Shown: positions 1 through 13,200 of the stretch, in pieces | Position numbering within the stretch: the stretch's first letter is position 1 | Layout: each line of letters starts with the position of its first letter | NCBI RefSeq assembly: GCF_011386835.1 | Contig: NC_088796.1 | Location: 31,513,011 to 31,577,010 of the forward strand | Origin: Chrysemys picta bellii | Lineage: Eukaryota; Chordata; Testudines; Emydidae | Direction: 5' to 3' | Length of the DNA stretch: 64,000 bases | Program-made: the position numbers and the translations under genes | The notes under the pieces: generated by a model | What the model saw: only the letters and a program-made list of their open reading frames with translations | Database searches by the model: none | What the model was told of the DNA's origin: nothing

Positions 1-577
1 GTTCCCTATACATACTACATGAAAATGAAATAAAATCCATACCTTTGTACCCACAAACATTTCAACCAACTTAAAAAAATACAGTAATGCCAAATCTCAG
101 ATGAGACTGTATATAAAGATAATCAATTCATCATAAAAATAACTACTGTTAAAAATCTTCGGTGATGAACATAGAGTGTATTACAAATGTGCACCCAAAT
201 CCGGTTTATGAACTCCCGTAAAATACAGATAAGGATTTTCAGGATTATCTCTGTAAATGGAGAACTAGTACAATATACACTTAAAACCATTTGCATGAAG
301 CATACCCTGCATAAAATTATCATTAAACTAGGGCTGCAGCTATAAATGTGGATATTATTTTAAGCAATAAGTTTATTTTAAAATATCATAAGCAGTGAAA
401 CATGACATCTCGCTCTAACTTCTCATATGCTCCCTTAATGTTGTCTGCAAAGTAACAAATGTTTTGTAATAATATTTCTATTATAAAGGTTGTTCTGCGC
501 TTGAAGGTCAAGGAATGTATTTGCTTTAGGATGTCTTCTACAAAGGAGCTGCTGTCTGTCACAGGAATAAGCTAAAT

Positions 578-797
578 CAGTGGTTATCAAACTGGGGGTT
601 GGGACCCCTCAGGGGGTTGCGAGGTTATTACATGGGGGGTTGTGAGCTATCAGCCTCCATCCCAAATCCTGCTTTACATCCAGCATTTATAATGGTGTTA
701 AATATATTAAAAAATGTTATTTTAATCTATAAGGGGGTCACACTCAGAGGCTGGCTATGTGAAAGGGGTCACCAGTACAAAAGTTTGAGAACTACTG
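578..797. mobile_element. hAT-type MITE (220 bp)
   Basis: The ends are inverted repeats CAGTGGTTATCAAACTG and (read inward from the right) CAGTAGTTCTCAAACTT. The 8-bp direct repeat AGCTAAAT flanks it at 570-577 and 798-805. An 8-bp duplication and CAGTGGTTCTCAAA-like ends are hallmarks of hAT elements. No transposase is encoded. Confidence 0.9.
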
Positions 798-931
798 AGC
801 TAAATGATGCTGAGATAGCATCCTCACTAAGCCCATGCCACCACCTAAAACTTGTACCACTTTAACTATGCGGTTATTGTCTAGGGGTGCAACCTTCCTA
901 ATGCGGAGACAATTATATTAGTATAAATTTG

Positions 932-1042
932 ACAGGTTTCAGAGTAACAGCCGTGTTAGTCTGTATCCGCAAAAAGAAGAACAGGAATACTTGTGGCACC
1001 TTAGAGACTAACAAATTTATTAGAGCATATTAGAGCATGCTC
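932..1042 (-). mobile_element. Short retroposed LINE/SINE-tail insertion
   Basis: The 12-bp direct repeat AGTATAAATTTG at 920-931 and 1043-1054 flanks a 111-bp insertion. Read on the minus strand it ends GGCTGTTACTCTGAAACC, the same 3' end as the copy at 26705-26802. The long variable target duplication indicates target-primed reverse transcription. I cannot name the family. Confidence 0.75.
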
Positions 1043-1102
1043 AGTATAAATTTGCTTATTCCTGTATGAGAAGGGAAATAAACTATACTGGTATAAGTAG
1101 CC

Positions 1103-1480
1103 AGGCTATCAAATTCATGGTCCATTTTGGTCAATTTCACGATCGTAGGATTTTAAAATTAGTCAATTTCACAGTTTCAGATGTTAACATCTGAAATTTC
1201 ATGGTGTTGTTTTTGAGGGTCCTGACCCAAAAGGGTCACAAAGCTGTTGTAGGGGAATTGTGGGATTGCCACCCTCACATCTGCTCTGCCTTCAGAGCTG
1301 GGTTCTGAAGGCAGCAGCTGTGGAGCTCCTTCCTGTAGCTGGGGGAGGGTTCCCGGAGGTGGGTCTAATCTGGTCCTGGCTGGGCTGGGGAGGGACAGGC
1401 CACTTCTTCCCCTGCACACCTCTCTCTGGGGAGATCAGACCCATCTCCGAGTACCTCCCCCAGCTACAGGAAGCTCCACT
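1103..1480. mobile_element. Fragment of the hAT family seen at 10478-11413
   Basis: The blocks CATGGTCCA, GGTCAATTTCACG and ATCTGAAATTTCA recur in the same order as at 10495-10580, followed by a GC-richer part. Inverted arms carrying CTTCCTGTAGCTGGGGGAGG near 1329 and its complement near 1455 lie in the distal half. No terminal duplication was identified. Confidence 0.6.
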
Positions 1481-1548
1481 GCCTAACTGAAATAGTAATA
1501 CTGTATGTAGACTAGGTTTAAGTTAATTTAAATTGCCTCTCTCTGAGC

Positions 1549-1835
1549 CAGGGCTGGCTCCAGGCACCAGCCCACCAAGCTTGTGCTTGGGGCGGCACCT
1601 GGAGGGGGGGAGGCGCGGTGCTCCGGCTCTGGCCGCCGGGGAGAGCGGAGCCGCGGCGGGCTTGCCGCCCTCCCCCCGGTGCTCTGGCCACCGGGGAGAG
1701 CGGAGCCCTGGCCGGGGCTCGCTGCCCTCCCCCCGGGGCTCCGGCCGCCCTCCCCTGCCGTGCTGGGGGATGGGGGGGCGGGGGCGGCCGGAGGCTTTTT
1801 TGCCTGGGGCGGCAAAAAAGCCAGAGCCGGCCCTG
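1549..1835. mobile_element. GC-rich hAT-type MITE (287 bp)
   Basis: The termini are CAGGGCTGGCTC and, inverted, CAGGGCCGGCTC. The 8-bp direct repeat CTCTGAGC flanks the element at 1541-1548 and 1836-1843. The interior is CpG-rich with two similar GCTCTGG-CCGGGGAGAGCGGAGCC blocks, so it can mimic a CpG island. The several open frames inside are compositional. Confidence 0.9.
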
Positions 1836-2898
1836 CTCTGAGCACTGACAAAATAAAGTACAGAAGCTTTTTTGCTCTCTAAAGTTTTAGTCCGATGGGG
1901 TGTTAAACATCCACAATGTTCTTTGAAGTCAATTGCCATTGACGTGGTCAAACTTAACTCCCCAATCCTTGGTTCTCTCTTGGCCCAAACTGCCTTTGAA
2001 ATCAGTTGGAGATTGGTTGAATAGTGACTGCCAGTCTTTGAGAGATTGTTCAAGTCTGGAATTGCTTTAAGGGTTCAATTAAAATATAGCAGGTGTACAA
2101 TCGGTAGGAAGTAGCTTGCCATTAATGCATTCAAAATAATGTAGCTTTTCATGCATAGAAATGAGAGAAGTGTTTTGGCACTAAAACAAATTCAGTTTTT
2201 TAAACATTTTTCCGGAAGTTGAACGTAACTAATGTACGATTACAAGCATAAGCATTATGCTACTTCCCTCCACAGGTTCAAATGAACAGCTTTGTGTTCC
2301 CTAACTACGAGCTCAATTGTGCATGATAGGCAGAGCCTGAGTAAAGGCCGATGTGGAGGCGAACTGCCCCAGGGGGAGCTACATATGGCACAGTGCCTCC
2401 GAATGCTGCAGCATACATGGGGAGCACCCCATTATTATGCCCTTCCAGAGGGGTAGTACAAATTCCCCTGCACGCTCAGAAAATATTTAATTTTAAAGGG
2501 GGGAAACCACTATTTGCAGTGAATTTAATTAAATTTAATTACATTTTTGGTTTTCTTTCAACATCAGAAGTAAGAAATCTATAGGAAATAGACAGATTTC
2601 CTACTAAATTTTAGGCTTTAAACTAGATTGGCGGTGTTTCTAATAAAAATGCAGATTTTATTTTTTACTCCAAATTAACATCCCTTACTTTTTTAAGCAT
2701 TTATTTATTTTTAACCTTGTGAACACATTTGTCTCTTTAAATTGCTTCTTCTGTGTGAAACATCATCATTTAATTTTAGTCTGGCAGTTAGATTTTCTCC
2801 TTTTACTCTCTCAAATGGAGGAAACTTCAAAATTTTGTGCAGATTTTATCTAGGAGTTCCCCTTCCCCACTCCAGGCTATTACTAGGAGCACAAAACC

Positions 2899-2943
2899 TT
2901 TCTTTTCTTTTCTTTTCTTTTCTTTTCTTTTCTTTTCTTTTCT
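2899..2943. repeat. (TTTCT)n simple repeat
   Basis: About nine perfect pentanucleotide units in a row. Confidence 0.97.
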
Positions 2944-3519
2944 TACTTTCTAACCTTGATTTCCTTTTTCATAACTTCAAGGTTTCCAAGCATCTCTGCC
3001 TCTTTTTCCCTTTTTCATGGTTTATTCACACATCTGTCTACTGTCCTCTGTCCCACTCTCCACTGGGACTAAATCATAGTTGCAAGGCTCCCCTTGACTT
3101 CAACAGGCTTTGGATCAGGACCTAAACTTGGTTGTAGTTGTTTGCAGAATCTGGCCTGAGGATATTTTTAATCCAAGGACCTGATCCTGAAGGTCCTATG
3201 CATGTAGAATCACCTCTTGATTCCACTGGGAGTTCTACCTATGGAGGACCAGCACTTTACTTTTTTCCTCATCAGTTTTACACTGATGTGACCATGCTGC
3301 ACACACCAGAATGTATTATTTAGATATGCAGGTAGACACGTATTATATATATATGAATTCTGAAAAGAAAAGTACATGAATTATACAGTGGAAAGCTTTC
3401 AGCATGCTACAAAAATTAATTTGCTTGGTGTAAAATAAGGATGCACATTAACCTTCTTAAAAAAATTAAGTCCATGGGTCTGATTCAGCACTTAACTGCC
3501 AGTGGGCAGACTTCTACAC

Positions 3520-3825
3520 CAGTGGTGGGCAACCTGCGGCCCATCAGGGTAATCTGCTGGCGAGCCACCAGACTGTTTGTTTACTTTTGCACGGCCTCCC
3601 ACAGCTCCCAGTGGCCGCAGTTCACCATTCCGAGCCAGTGGAAGCTGTGGGAAGCATGTGCTGGCCACCGCAGGGACGTGCTGGCCACCGCTTCCCACAG
3701 CTACCATTGGCCAGGGACGGCGAACTGCAGCCACTGGGAGCTCCGGGCGACCGTGCAGAGGTAAACAAATGGTCTAGCGGCCTGCCAGTGGATTACCCTG
3801 ATGGGCCACAGATTGTCCACCATTA
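3520..3825. mobile_element. Palindromic hAT-type MITE (306 bp)
   Basis: The left end is CAGTGGTGGGCAACCTG and the right end is its diverged complement (GATTGTCCACCATTA). The 8-bp direct repeat TTCTACAC lies at 3512-3519 and 3826-3833. The arms are complementary over most of their length, with GTTTACTTTTGCACGG opposite CCGTGCAGAGGTAAAC. Confidence 0.9.
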
Positions 3826-4221
3826 TTCTACACCTATACAATCCCACTGAAGTCAGTGTTATGCCCACATGGAACTAATTGTAGGATTGGGACATATGTA
3901 TACATTTAAACAAATAAAACATAGTAGGCTCAATGGAGGCAGTGAAATATTACTGTAGAGAGAACACTTTGTAATACAATCATGATATTTTTAAGACAGT
4001 TTAATTTAGACCTGAGCTGGTTTAGCAGAAGTAAACCTTTGAAATGGGCCATTACATTTTTGAGCTAAGCACTTCAAAAGCTGTCAAAGTAGCTGTTGCC
4101 TCCTGTCTTAGAAGCTGTCAGAAATCTATAAATAAACAGATAATACAGAAGTAGAGAAAATTCTTCTGCTAACTGTTATTGTTATTAACACTCTTGTTTC
4201 TTTCTTTTTTGTTTCTTCCAG

Positions 4222-4259
4222 CATATCCTATTCAGTACATGTCTCGGAGGATTATCCAG
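4222..4259 (+). CDS. PARP8: PARP8 exon (38 bp), first in window
   Basis: A pyrimidine-rich tract ending in AG at 4220-4221 precedes the exon and GT at 4260 follows it. It enters with the last base of a split codon and leaves with the first base of the next (intron phase 1). It encodes ISYSVHVSEDYP, matching the PARP8 N-terminal region that follows the VGGPRS segment. The upstream exon encoding that segment was not found between 1 and 4221. Confidence 0.88.
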
Positions 4260-7200
4260 GTATAGTGCAACATTCTTGTGCTTGAAGCAAATATCATTGT
4301 TAGAGCAATATTCAGAGGTTCAGATGAAGATATCTGAAAGAGCATTAATGTGTTCTAGGGGCTTCTTTTGCTAATCATTTCCTGTTAGTTAGATTGTTTT
4401 CACAGTCATTTCTCCTTTTCAGCCTTCATTTGTCAGCCAGGTTAGGGTGAGAAAACCTGATTCACGAGTTTAGCGAGAAGGGGGTTGTGACGCTTACCAT
4501 GTCTAAAGCTGTCAATGATGATAATCTAAAAACAACCTAACTCCTGTTTGGTATGAAATATATAGCTTGATCCAGTAAAGTGCTGAACGTTCTGGCTCTG
4601 ATCCAACAAAGCACTTAAACATATGCTTGAAGTCAATGGGACTACTTGTGTTCTTAATCTTAAGCATGTGCTTAGGTGCTTTGTTGCATCAGGCCTTTTA
4701 GGATCAAGACATAATAAGTCTTAAAGATCAAAACTACTGTAAATGACAAGAATCTGTATGCTCTTTTTGTAATATTTTTCATTTTAATATGTGTTCCACC
4801 TTTTAGAAAACTCCTAAACAAGTGACTAAGGCCCTAATCTTGCAAATTTATAGGTAAGAGTGGATCCATGTGCCCATGCAGAGCAAGAATAGACTGTGAT
4901 CACCAAACAGACTGCTACTATGTTTAATAACCCAGAACAGATTGTTGCCCTAGATGTTTGGGTGTTAATTAGACTGAAGGGGAATCCTCAGCAGGTAAAT
5001 TTGTAGATATTATAGGAACAGCTCAGGAAATTATGGGTACATCAGTTTCATACATTTCTGTTACCTATGTCACATCATCACTATGGCACTAGTAACAATG
5101 TTGAAATCATCACCTAAAACTGAATGAATTGCTTCACAAATCTCTGAGTGATTGGAAACAGCTGAACATTAAGCCTTAAGTCCCTGAACCATTGTGATGT
5201 GGCAACTGTCAGAAGTGGCAGCTATTGAAAAGTTGCATAATTGTAAGTGAAACTAAAACTATTTTAAATAGTAAGTTTGTCTCCACATTGTTTATACATT
5301 GCTGAAATCATTAAAGTATCACTGATATTTTTAGAAGTAGTATTAATGGCACTGAGCATGATCTTTGAAACCATTTCCTCATAATTGTAACATAATATTA
5401 GGATAATTATGCTCCAAAAGAGCTGTATATACTGTCAATGAGTATACTAAAGTTCCATTAATATGAACTGATACAGTGTATCTGCATGACTCCTGTGGGA
5501 GACATTGAGTATTTTGCCAGTAAATAAATGTCCATAATGATACACATTGGCTGACGTAGATTGTAGAAATGTTATTGCCTATTGTTCCGTGATCTTTGTA
5601 TATTAACTAACACATGCTGTGATGATGCCAAATGAGCACCATGTATTTATGGTTGAAAGACCCAATCCTGCCAGAAGTGAATCACTGGGCCAGTGCATTG
5701 CCTTCAGTGGGACTCTGCATGGCACAGGAGGTCCATCCTGCCTAGAGCTCGTTGAAAGATCAGGGCCAAAGGAAGTTAACCTTCCTTTCTCCTACTTTTA
5801 CATGTTTTGCATATTTAGGCACTTCAGCGCACATAGGAGACCCACAGATATGAAGTAGTTCCTTTATGTCACAGATGGAAGCATACTGGTGGGGCAGCCT
5901 GGGAGGCTGCTTGGATGGTGTCATTGGGCTGTGGATCAGGTCCTTATTATGTACCCATTATCCTAAGAACTGTTTCTCTTTTATAGATAACACATATGTT
6001 TCCAGTTCAGATAATGATGAAGATGTGTTAGTTACAACAGAGTCAATCCCAGTAATTTTCCATAGAATCGCAACAGGTAATATTGAGTCACAAATGATTT
6101 TTCAAGTTAAAGTTTTGTGGGGGACTGCAGGATACTGCCCATACATAAAAGATGATATGCCAATACGGATTGCTGAGCATCTTGTAGTTTTTTCACAAGC
6201 TCATTGTTGGGTATGGTCATACCTTTTGGAATAGAAGCAACTAAAATATTTCTTTTGGGGAGTGTATAGGCAATATATGTTTTCACTCATTGCATGGCTT
6301 GCAATCATGCTAAAGCAGTCCTATTTGAATGTAATGGGACACAGTTGCCTATCATTAAGGCTGCCCAACACTGCCCTTTGTAAGACCTCATTTTCATTTG
6401 CTTATCACTTTGCTAAACTTTAACCATTTGGGATGAACATTTCTATGTCAGTTATCTACCTCAGGCTGATTTTTTTTTTTTAATTTTCAGCAAAAATGGT
6501 TTAGCCATTTTTGAGAACAAAGCTAGGGAAGAACACATTGTTTTGACCATGTTAAAAATTCCAGCACCCTTATCTTTGAAAAGCTCTAGCAACCTCATGC
6601 TTTGGAACAGATTTGAAATTTGCCCGGGTAGTGTCAGAGATGTACCTTATGCCAACCCCATGAAAATCTGCCCACATTTGGCTAAGTTATAAGCTTTTAA
6701 AATTCACAGTTCACATATGCTCAGCTGCTAAATTCCCCAAAGATTCTGTCCACAATGAGCATGTTGCAGCACGGGGCTGACTTTCCCTGCAATTGCAGCT
6801 CTGAGCTGCTGCAAGCTGTGCTGGGTTTGGGTCTAGGCATGTGAACTGAGAGTAGAAAAATTCTCCTGTGCTCTCAGTGACTCCCCTGCAGGACCCAGGC
6901 AGTGTGGAGGAGGAAGCTGTCAAATTGGGGACAAGAGCTGGAGTGGCAGGATCAGTAGATTGGAAGCCTGTGACTGGAAGCTGCCAGGAGGAGAGAAAAA
7001 AACTGGGAGTGGGAGATGGGGTGGGATAAGAGGCAAGGGTGGAGGCTGAGACTGGGAGCTGGGGGACAACCTGGGATTGGCTGGGAAAGGGAACTGCGAC
7101 TGGCTGGTCAAAGAGAGTGGGACTGGAAGCCTGGGAAGGAAACAGGGGCTAGGGATGGGGGACTGGGAGCAAGTGGGTACAAAGGAGACTGCACAGGCAT

Positions 7201-10200
7201 CCTTAATTCTATCATTTTCTAACTTTGGGGTGCTTGACTTTGCAACCTTAATAATGTTATTTTAACATAGTTTTTTGTGTTTAACATAGAATTAGCCTGA
7301 AAAATATACTTTTGGTGCAGGAATGGAAAACTGGTACAAAGTTGCTAGAAAGCAAACATTTTAGGCCCTTAATCTGATCTCACTTAAACTGATGTAAATC
7401 AGTGGAGTTACAGAGAAGCAAAACAGCCATGAGATCCTAATCAGACCTTTAAGATACATTTTTTTCTTCAAAGATACCCGTGTTATAATATTTTTAAATC
7501 AAGTGTGAAATTTTATATTAAACATCAAAACAAAACCTTTGTCTCTGTAAAGAAAATGAAATTACTTTATTTTGCCAGTTTCTTTTATTCTTATGTAAAA
7601 TCCAATTAAAATCAGTATCTCAATTGTCATCTTGTAACATTCCAGCATAGAAGAAATTTAAAATGGCACTCAATAACGGTGACATGTACAGTACAGACAG
7701 TGCACACCCAGCTAGCACAGCTATAAATAGCAGTGTAGACAGTGAGGCATGGCTTGGGCCCTACATACCTGTACCTCCAGGATATATACTCTACATGGCT
7801 CTCTACACTCCCAAGCAGTGCCTCCCAGGGCATTTACCCAGCTATTATAATGTCCTGCTGCCTGCCCAATGCCAGAGCCTTTCCCTGTTGTCTACATGTT
7901 GGCCAGAGCCTTTCACTGTGGCATACAACCACACACCGCAGTGCAGTAAGTGTGGCCACAGCCTGCCATTCACTGCAGTGAGTAGCTACATATGCAGGTC
8001 CTGTACTCTACACACCTCCATAAGTGTGGACATAGCTTAAGTCCAGTTTGCAAGTAAATAAAAGTGATGGGGAAACACCTATTTATGCAGCATTTTGTAT
8101 TGTAGAATCATGGATTCCTGAGGCATCTTGGCTTCTTGTTTTTATATTGGTAGATTGTAAGCTCTTTGGAGCAGGGACTGTCTTTTTGTTCTGTGTTTGT
8201 ACAACACCTAGTACAGTGGAGTCCTTGTCCATGACTGAGGCATCTAAGTGTTACAGTAATGCAAATACTACTACTACTACACTTATTTCAGTTCTGTTTT
8301 TTAATTACATAAATAAAATGATTTTAGATTTGTCATGGCTATTAACTATTTTCCTTTTTAATTATTTTTTTTTAGAATTAAGAAAAACCAGTGATGTTAA
8401 TTGTTGCTTATCTATAAAATCAAAATTACAGAGGGAAAATGGAGAGGTATGGTATTGCTTTATTAATGTAGTCCTTATACATATTTTCATTGGAAGGTAG
8501 AGTAACAAACTACAAAACATAACTTAATATTTCCTTTGCATTTAATTTGTTAAAACAAACACTGGTGTGGAATTCTGGCCCCACTGAAGTCAATGAGACT
8601 TTTGCCATTGACATCAAAGAGGTCAGGATTTCACTCCAGATGTATACAAACAATCTATAGTTTTGCAAGGAGGCTGTTAAAAGATATGCAAAGTGTTATC
8701 AATCTAGGATGACTGAACCTTCCCCATAATGCTTTCTGCCTTGGAAGTACAACTGTGTCAGAGAAGCTGGTCACAAAGCAGTTATCTCCTAACCTGAGCT
8801 TATGCACAGGACTAGATATTTCAAACATTCACTTCCTAGCTAAGTGCTTACTAATGTGAGCGTGACAGTCCCATTGAAGTCAATGGACCTGTTCATGACA
8901 GAGTGAACAATAGGTGGTTTTTGGAGTATCAGGCCCCATGATTCCAGTGTGTAATTTATACTTGGTTTCAAGGAGTAACCTAGTTAAGAAACAGCATTAA
9001 GATGAAGTTTTTGGTGAAAATTGGCACACAGACACTCAGTCTGGCAAACCCTTATTACCAAGCATATTATCACATTACTGCCACTGGAATCAAAGGGCTT
9101 AAGCACTTTATGGCCCTGATTCAGGAAAGTGCTTAAGCACATGCTTAATGTTAAATGCTTTCTCGAATAAGGATAAGTTCCTGAATTGTAGTCTATATTT
9201 GATTGTAATGGTTTGCTGGTTTCATCACATGTTTTATACTGAGATATAGGACAACGATGTGGCAGCGAGGTTTCCTGATGTGGTTGTGTTTGTAGCATAT
9301 AGACCCTTATTTGATATAAGAAGTTGCAGTGGAAATTTTTGACTTGCACGATCACAGAATTTTATTCAATAATCTTTAAAGCTTAGAGAACCAAAATAGT
9401 CACAAATTACAAAGTACTATGGAGTACATTCCTGGTGAAGAAATATTTTTATTTTAAAATTTTGTAGGTGAAGTTACATTTATTTTCATGATTAAAAGCT
9501 TGAGATAGGTTTATTTTTCATGGCAAAGAAATTGAACTTTTTATAAATTTTTTAATTGAATTAGGATCCAACTAAGGTATTTATTTAAGAAACCCTTTTA
9601 ATGAAAATCTTTAACACCAACCATCTCTGTGAGCCAGACAATCACAGTCTTTACTTCATTATGTGATTATATCATATATGCTGGGTTTATCACTCTTCTA
9701 GTATGAGGAGTTTCATTTCTCTTTGTTTCTGTTGTTGGTGTGTTTATTTTGTTTATATTTGCAGCATGCTTCCCATGGAGCTAAGGTTATTATTAGGCAG
9801 TGGAGACTGAATACATTCTTTTGTTTTTCTTCAGTAAACTACCAGCAAAAAAAGTCTTAAAATTGCTATGAAATTGGCTGAAAATACGATTTTCACTCAA
9901 TATACACATGCACAGCATACAGTATGAATTTACAGGCAGAGGTAAGGAGATAAGATTAGAATAGGAGGCCATGAAAATTGGTGGCAAAAGTATATCTCAC
10001 TTTTCTGAATCTATAAGATTAAAAGGAAAATTCTGTTCAATTCACACAGTTGATTTCTGGGTCATTATGGAAATTTTGTGCCTCCTGTGAATGCAAAATG
10101 TGCAACACATAAAGTGTGGGTCAAATAGGAGAATTTTGTCTTTATGATTTTATCAAATATTCAATTTATGTGAGCTCCTGTTAACATAAGGGCTGTGAAT

Positions 10201-13200
10201 GACAAATGGATTGTGGGAAAACAAGAAGTAATGTCCTTAAACAGTTGAATGACATTAAGCAAGGATTAAAGTGTGACTTTCTAACTTAAATTGATAAAAT
10301 AGTACCTTTTTCTATGAGTTGTCCCTATTGTGAGTGTAAATTAATAAGTTAATTCTTTTAAAGGGATTTGAAGATGAATATTTAATGTAAAATCTAAGTG
10401 TTATTTATGTTGTTGACAAATTATTCTGGCAAATCAACTATAATAGTCTATATTACATTAGGCTAATGCCTTATAGGTAGGACCCTACCAAAGTCATGGT
10501 CCACTATGGTCAATTTCACGGTCATAGGATTTTAAAAATTGTAAATTTAATGATTTCAGCTATTTAAATCTGAAATTTCACGGGTAAAATTCACGGGTAA
10601 TTGTAAGGGTCTTGACCTAAGTTCCCTCTAACCTGCACAAGCGCGCAGCTGCCTATTAAGCCCTGCACAGGGCTGTGGCGGGGAGAGACGCCCCTTCTGG
10701 CCGCCCCCAGCGTGGACCTGCAGCAGCGGGGAGAGGCGCCCCTCCTCGCCAGCCAAAGAACAGACCTATCGTGGCGGGGAGAGGTGCCCCTCCACACCGA
10801 CGCCCCCATAGACCTGCCAAAGCGGGGAGAGGTGCCCCTCCCCACCGGCCCCACCACGGACCTGCCCCAGACTTGCCGCGGCCAGGGAAGAGGAGGTTAT
10901 TGTAGGGGGGGTTGCGGTACTGCTACCCTTACTTCTGAATGGCTGCTGGTGGTGGTGCTGCTGCCTTCAGTGCTGGGCAGCTGGCGAGTGGCGGCTGCTG
11001 GCCAGAAGCCCATTTCTGAAGGCAGAGCCACCTCCAAGCATCAACGCATACGTAAGGATGGCATGGTATGGTATTGCCACCCTTACTTCTGCACTGCTGA
11101 CTGCAGAGCTGGGCACTACCTTCAGAGCTGGACGCCTGGGCAACAGCCGCCGCTCTCTGGCTGCCCAGCTCTGAAAGCAGCGAAGAAGTAAGGGTGGCAA
11201 TACCGCAACCCCCCTAAAATAACCTTGTGACACCCCCCGCCCCCGCAACTGCCTTTTGGGTTAGGATCCCCAATTTGAGAAACACTGGTCTCCCCCATTA
11301 AATCTGCATAGTATAGGGTAAAAGCTCCCAAAAGACCAAATTTCTCGGGTGGGGAGACCAGAGTTCACGGTCTGTGATGCATTTTTCATGGCCATGAATT
11401 TGGTTGGGCCCTACCTATAGGGACACAGTTTAATTTTACCATTCATTGGTTGAATCAGGCCCACGATCCTCTTGCCTAGAAGTTCCTAATGAAAACTCTA
11501 AATAAAGTGTGTGAAGTGTTTATTTGTAACATACATAATTCCTAAAAAAAGAAAAGTAAATGTCATTCTCCTGTTTCATTTGCTAACATTTATTTTTTTT
11601 TTTAAATAAGGACTCAAGACACAATAGTGCAATTGAAGAAGATTCTGAAGGAGATAATGATTCTGAAGAGTTTTATTATGGGGGACAGGTAAGGGAGAAC
11701 ATTTTCCCAATAATTTTAAAGTTGCAAACAATGTCCTTTGAAAGGCTTCTGAGATGATTTATTTTGAGTTTTATATTAATCTTCAAATTTGTGCAGTTGT
11801 AAGGACAAGAAAACTGATTGTAACTTGGATGTTTTTGAAAATGGGATCTATTTTATAGTTTCCAGGAAATACTGTTCACTCTATAAAACATATATCCTAT
11901 TTACATCAATGGAAGCAAAATAGGGTTGTAAACTGTTATGCGTTGGAGTTGACATCTGGTAAAAATAATAGCACTGCATTTTAACGGTAAAAGCGATAGC
12001 TACAAAAGTCTTGTGATCTATACTATAGTAAATTTTCTCCTTTCTGAGCTCTGTAGTCTAATTCACCTAGAGAGATGCTGATTTTAAAAAATAATAAGTA
12101 TATCTCTGTGCCTTTCCCTCTTGTTCCCTCAGCAGAATTATTTATTACGATATCCTAGTCCCTAATGGAAATTAAAATGTTCCCTTTGTACTTATTTCTT
12201 TTGAGAGGTCAATGGAGTGTTTGACTAGGGCACTCTCTTTACTCTTGATGTCCAGAAATCATCATCCAAGGGGCCAATAAATGCAAACAGTGTTCATGGG
12301 GATGATTTTTGTTATATAGGCATGCGGCCACCAGGAAACAGACTGAGAACACCATTCCATAAGCTACCAATTAGCTGTTAAATAGTAACAGGTTTTGGTC
12401 AATATTTGTCTAGATTGTGTTTGAACTGGTAACATTACATTCTATTTATGTAGCACCCTTGCTCCATGGAAAGACAACAGAGAGAGACGGGAATAAAATA
12501 CAGTAATCACCAAAAGCAAAAAAATCAACAGCTGTGATTGTCCTGAATGAGTACAAAATATTGAGTAAGCAAAAAGAGGAAGAGAGAAGACAAGAGATCA
12601 TTAGAAGTGCATTAATGAGAGGAAAAGAGACAGGTTATAAGATGGGATATAAAATGAGAGAGTCAGGCATGGTCTACACTACTGCAGTAAATTGATCTAA
12701 GTTATGTTACTTCAGGTATGTGAATAACGTAACTGAAGTAGACGTAGCTAGATCTACTTACCATAGTGTCTACACTGCACTGTGTCGACAGGAGATGCTC
12801 TCCCGCCAACTGACCTTACACTTCTCGGGGAGGTGGAGTACAGAAATCAATGGGAGAATGTTTTCCCATCGATTAGGCACGTCTTCACCAGCCCACTAAA
12901 TTGATGCCACCACGTCGATTGCAGCAGTACCGATTTAGCTCCATAGTGAAAACATGCCCACATAAAGAGAAAGTGAGTTCTAAAGAGTTTTGTGTAGAAA
13001 AAAAAGGCATGAAGAATTAATGCAATAGAAGAATTGTGAGATGAATGAAGAGAGCAAATAGGAAGACAAGTAATAGAGAAGCCCCATAAGGGTGTGCTAT
13101 GTTACTTTAGATGGAATAAATGAGCCAAAGGTGTTAACATAACCAGTCACTGACTGACATTAAACAGTGTTAAACAAGGAGTTTGGTATACAGAGACCTG

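Larger units (their letters stand above)
1..4221 (+). other. Intron upstream of first visible PARP8 exon (3' part)
   Basis: No coding signal was found. Besides the repeats listed separately, 1-569 and 2050-2895 are AT-rich sequence in which I recognise nothing, and 3826-4221 ends in the polypyrimidine tract of the exon acceptor. Short open frames here show no family resemblance. Confidence 0.7.
6077..8375 (+). other. PARP8 intron (2.3 kb)
   Basis: It holds a G-rich, degenerate tandem-like stretch near 6925-7170 (repeated GACTGGGA/GACTGGAAG words), a Harbinger-like MITE and an L2-like tail. The remainder is unassigned. Confidence 0.7.
8447..11610 (+). other. PARP8 intron (3.2 kb)
   Basis: From 8447 to 10477 it is AT-rich sequence with copies of the AAGTCAATG motif near 8575-8640, 8868-8940 and 9110-9175. 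An hAT element fills 10478-11413. Confidence 0.7.

Noticed and set aside
1533..1882. Several overlapping Pro/Gly/Arg-rich frames on both strands; possible CpG island promoter
   Set aside because: The whole GC-rich block lies exactly between hAT termini with an 8-bp duplication, so it is a transposon interior, not a promoter or gene.
10591..11331. Overlapping frames of 69 to 159 codons on both strands
   Set aside because: They arise from the 48-bp minisatellite and the GC-rich interior of the hAT element at 10478-11413.
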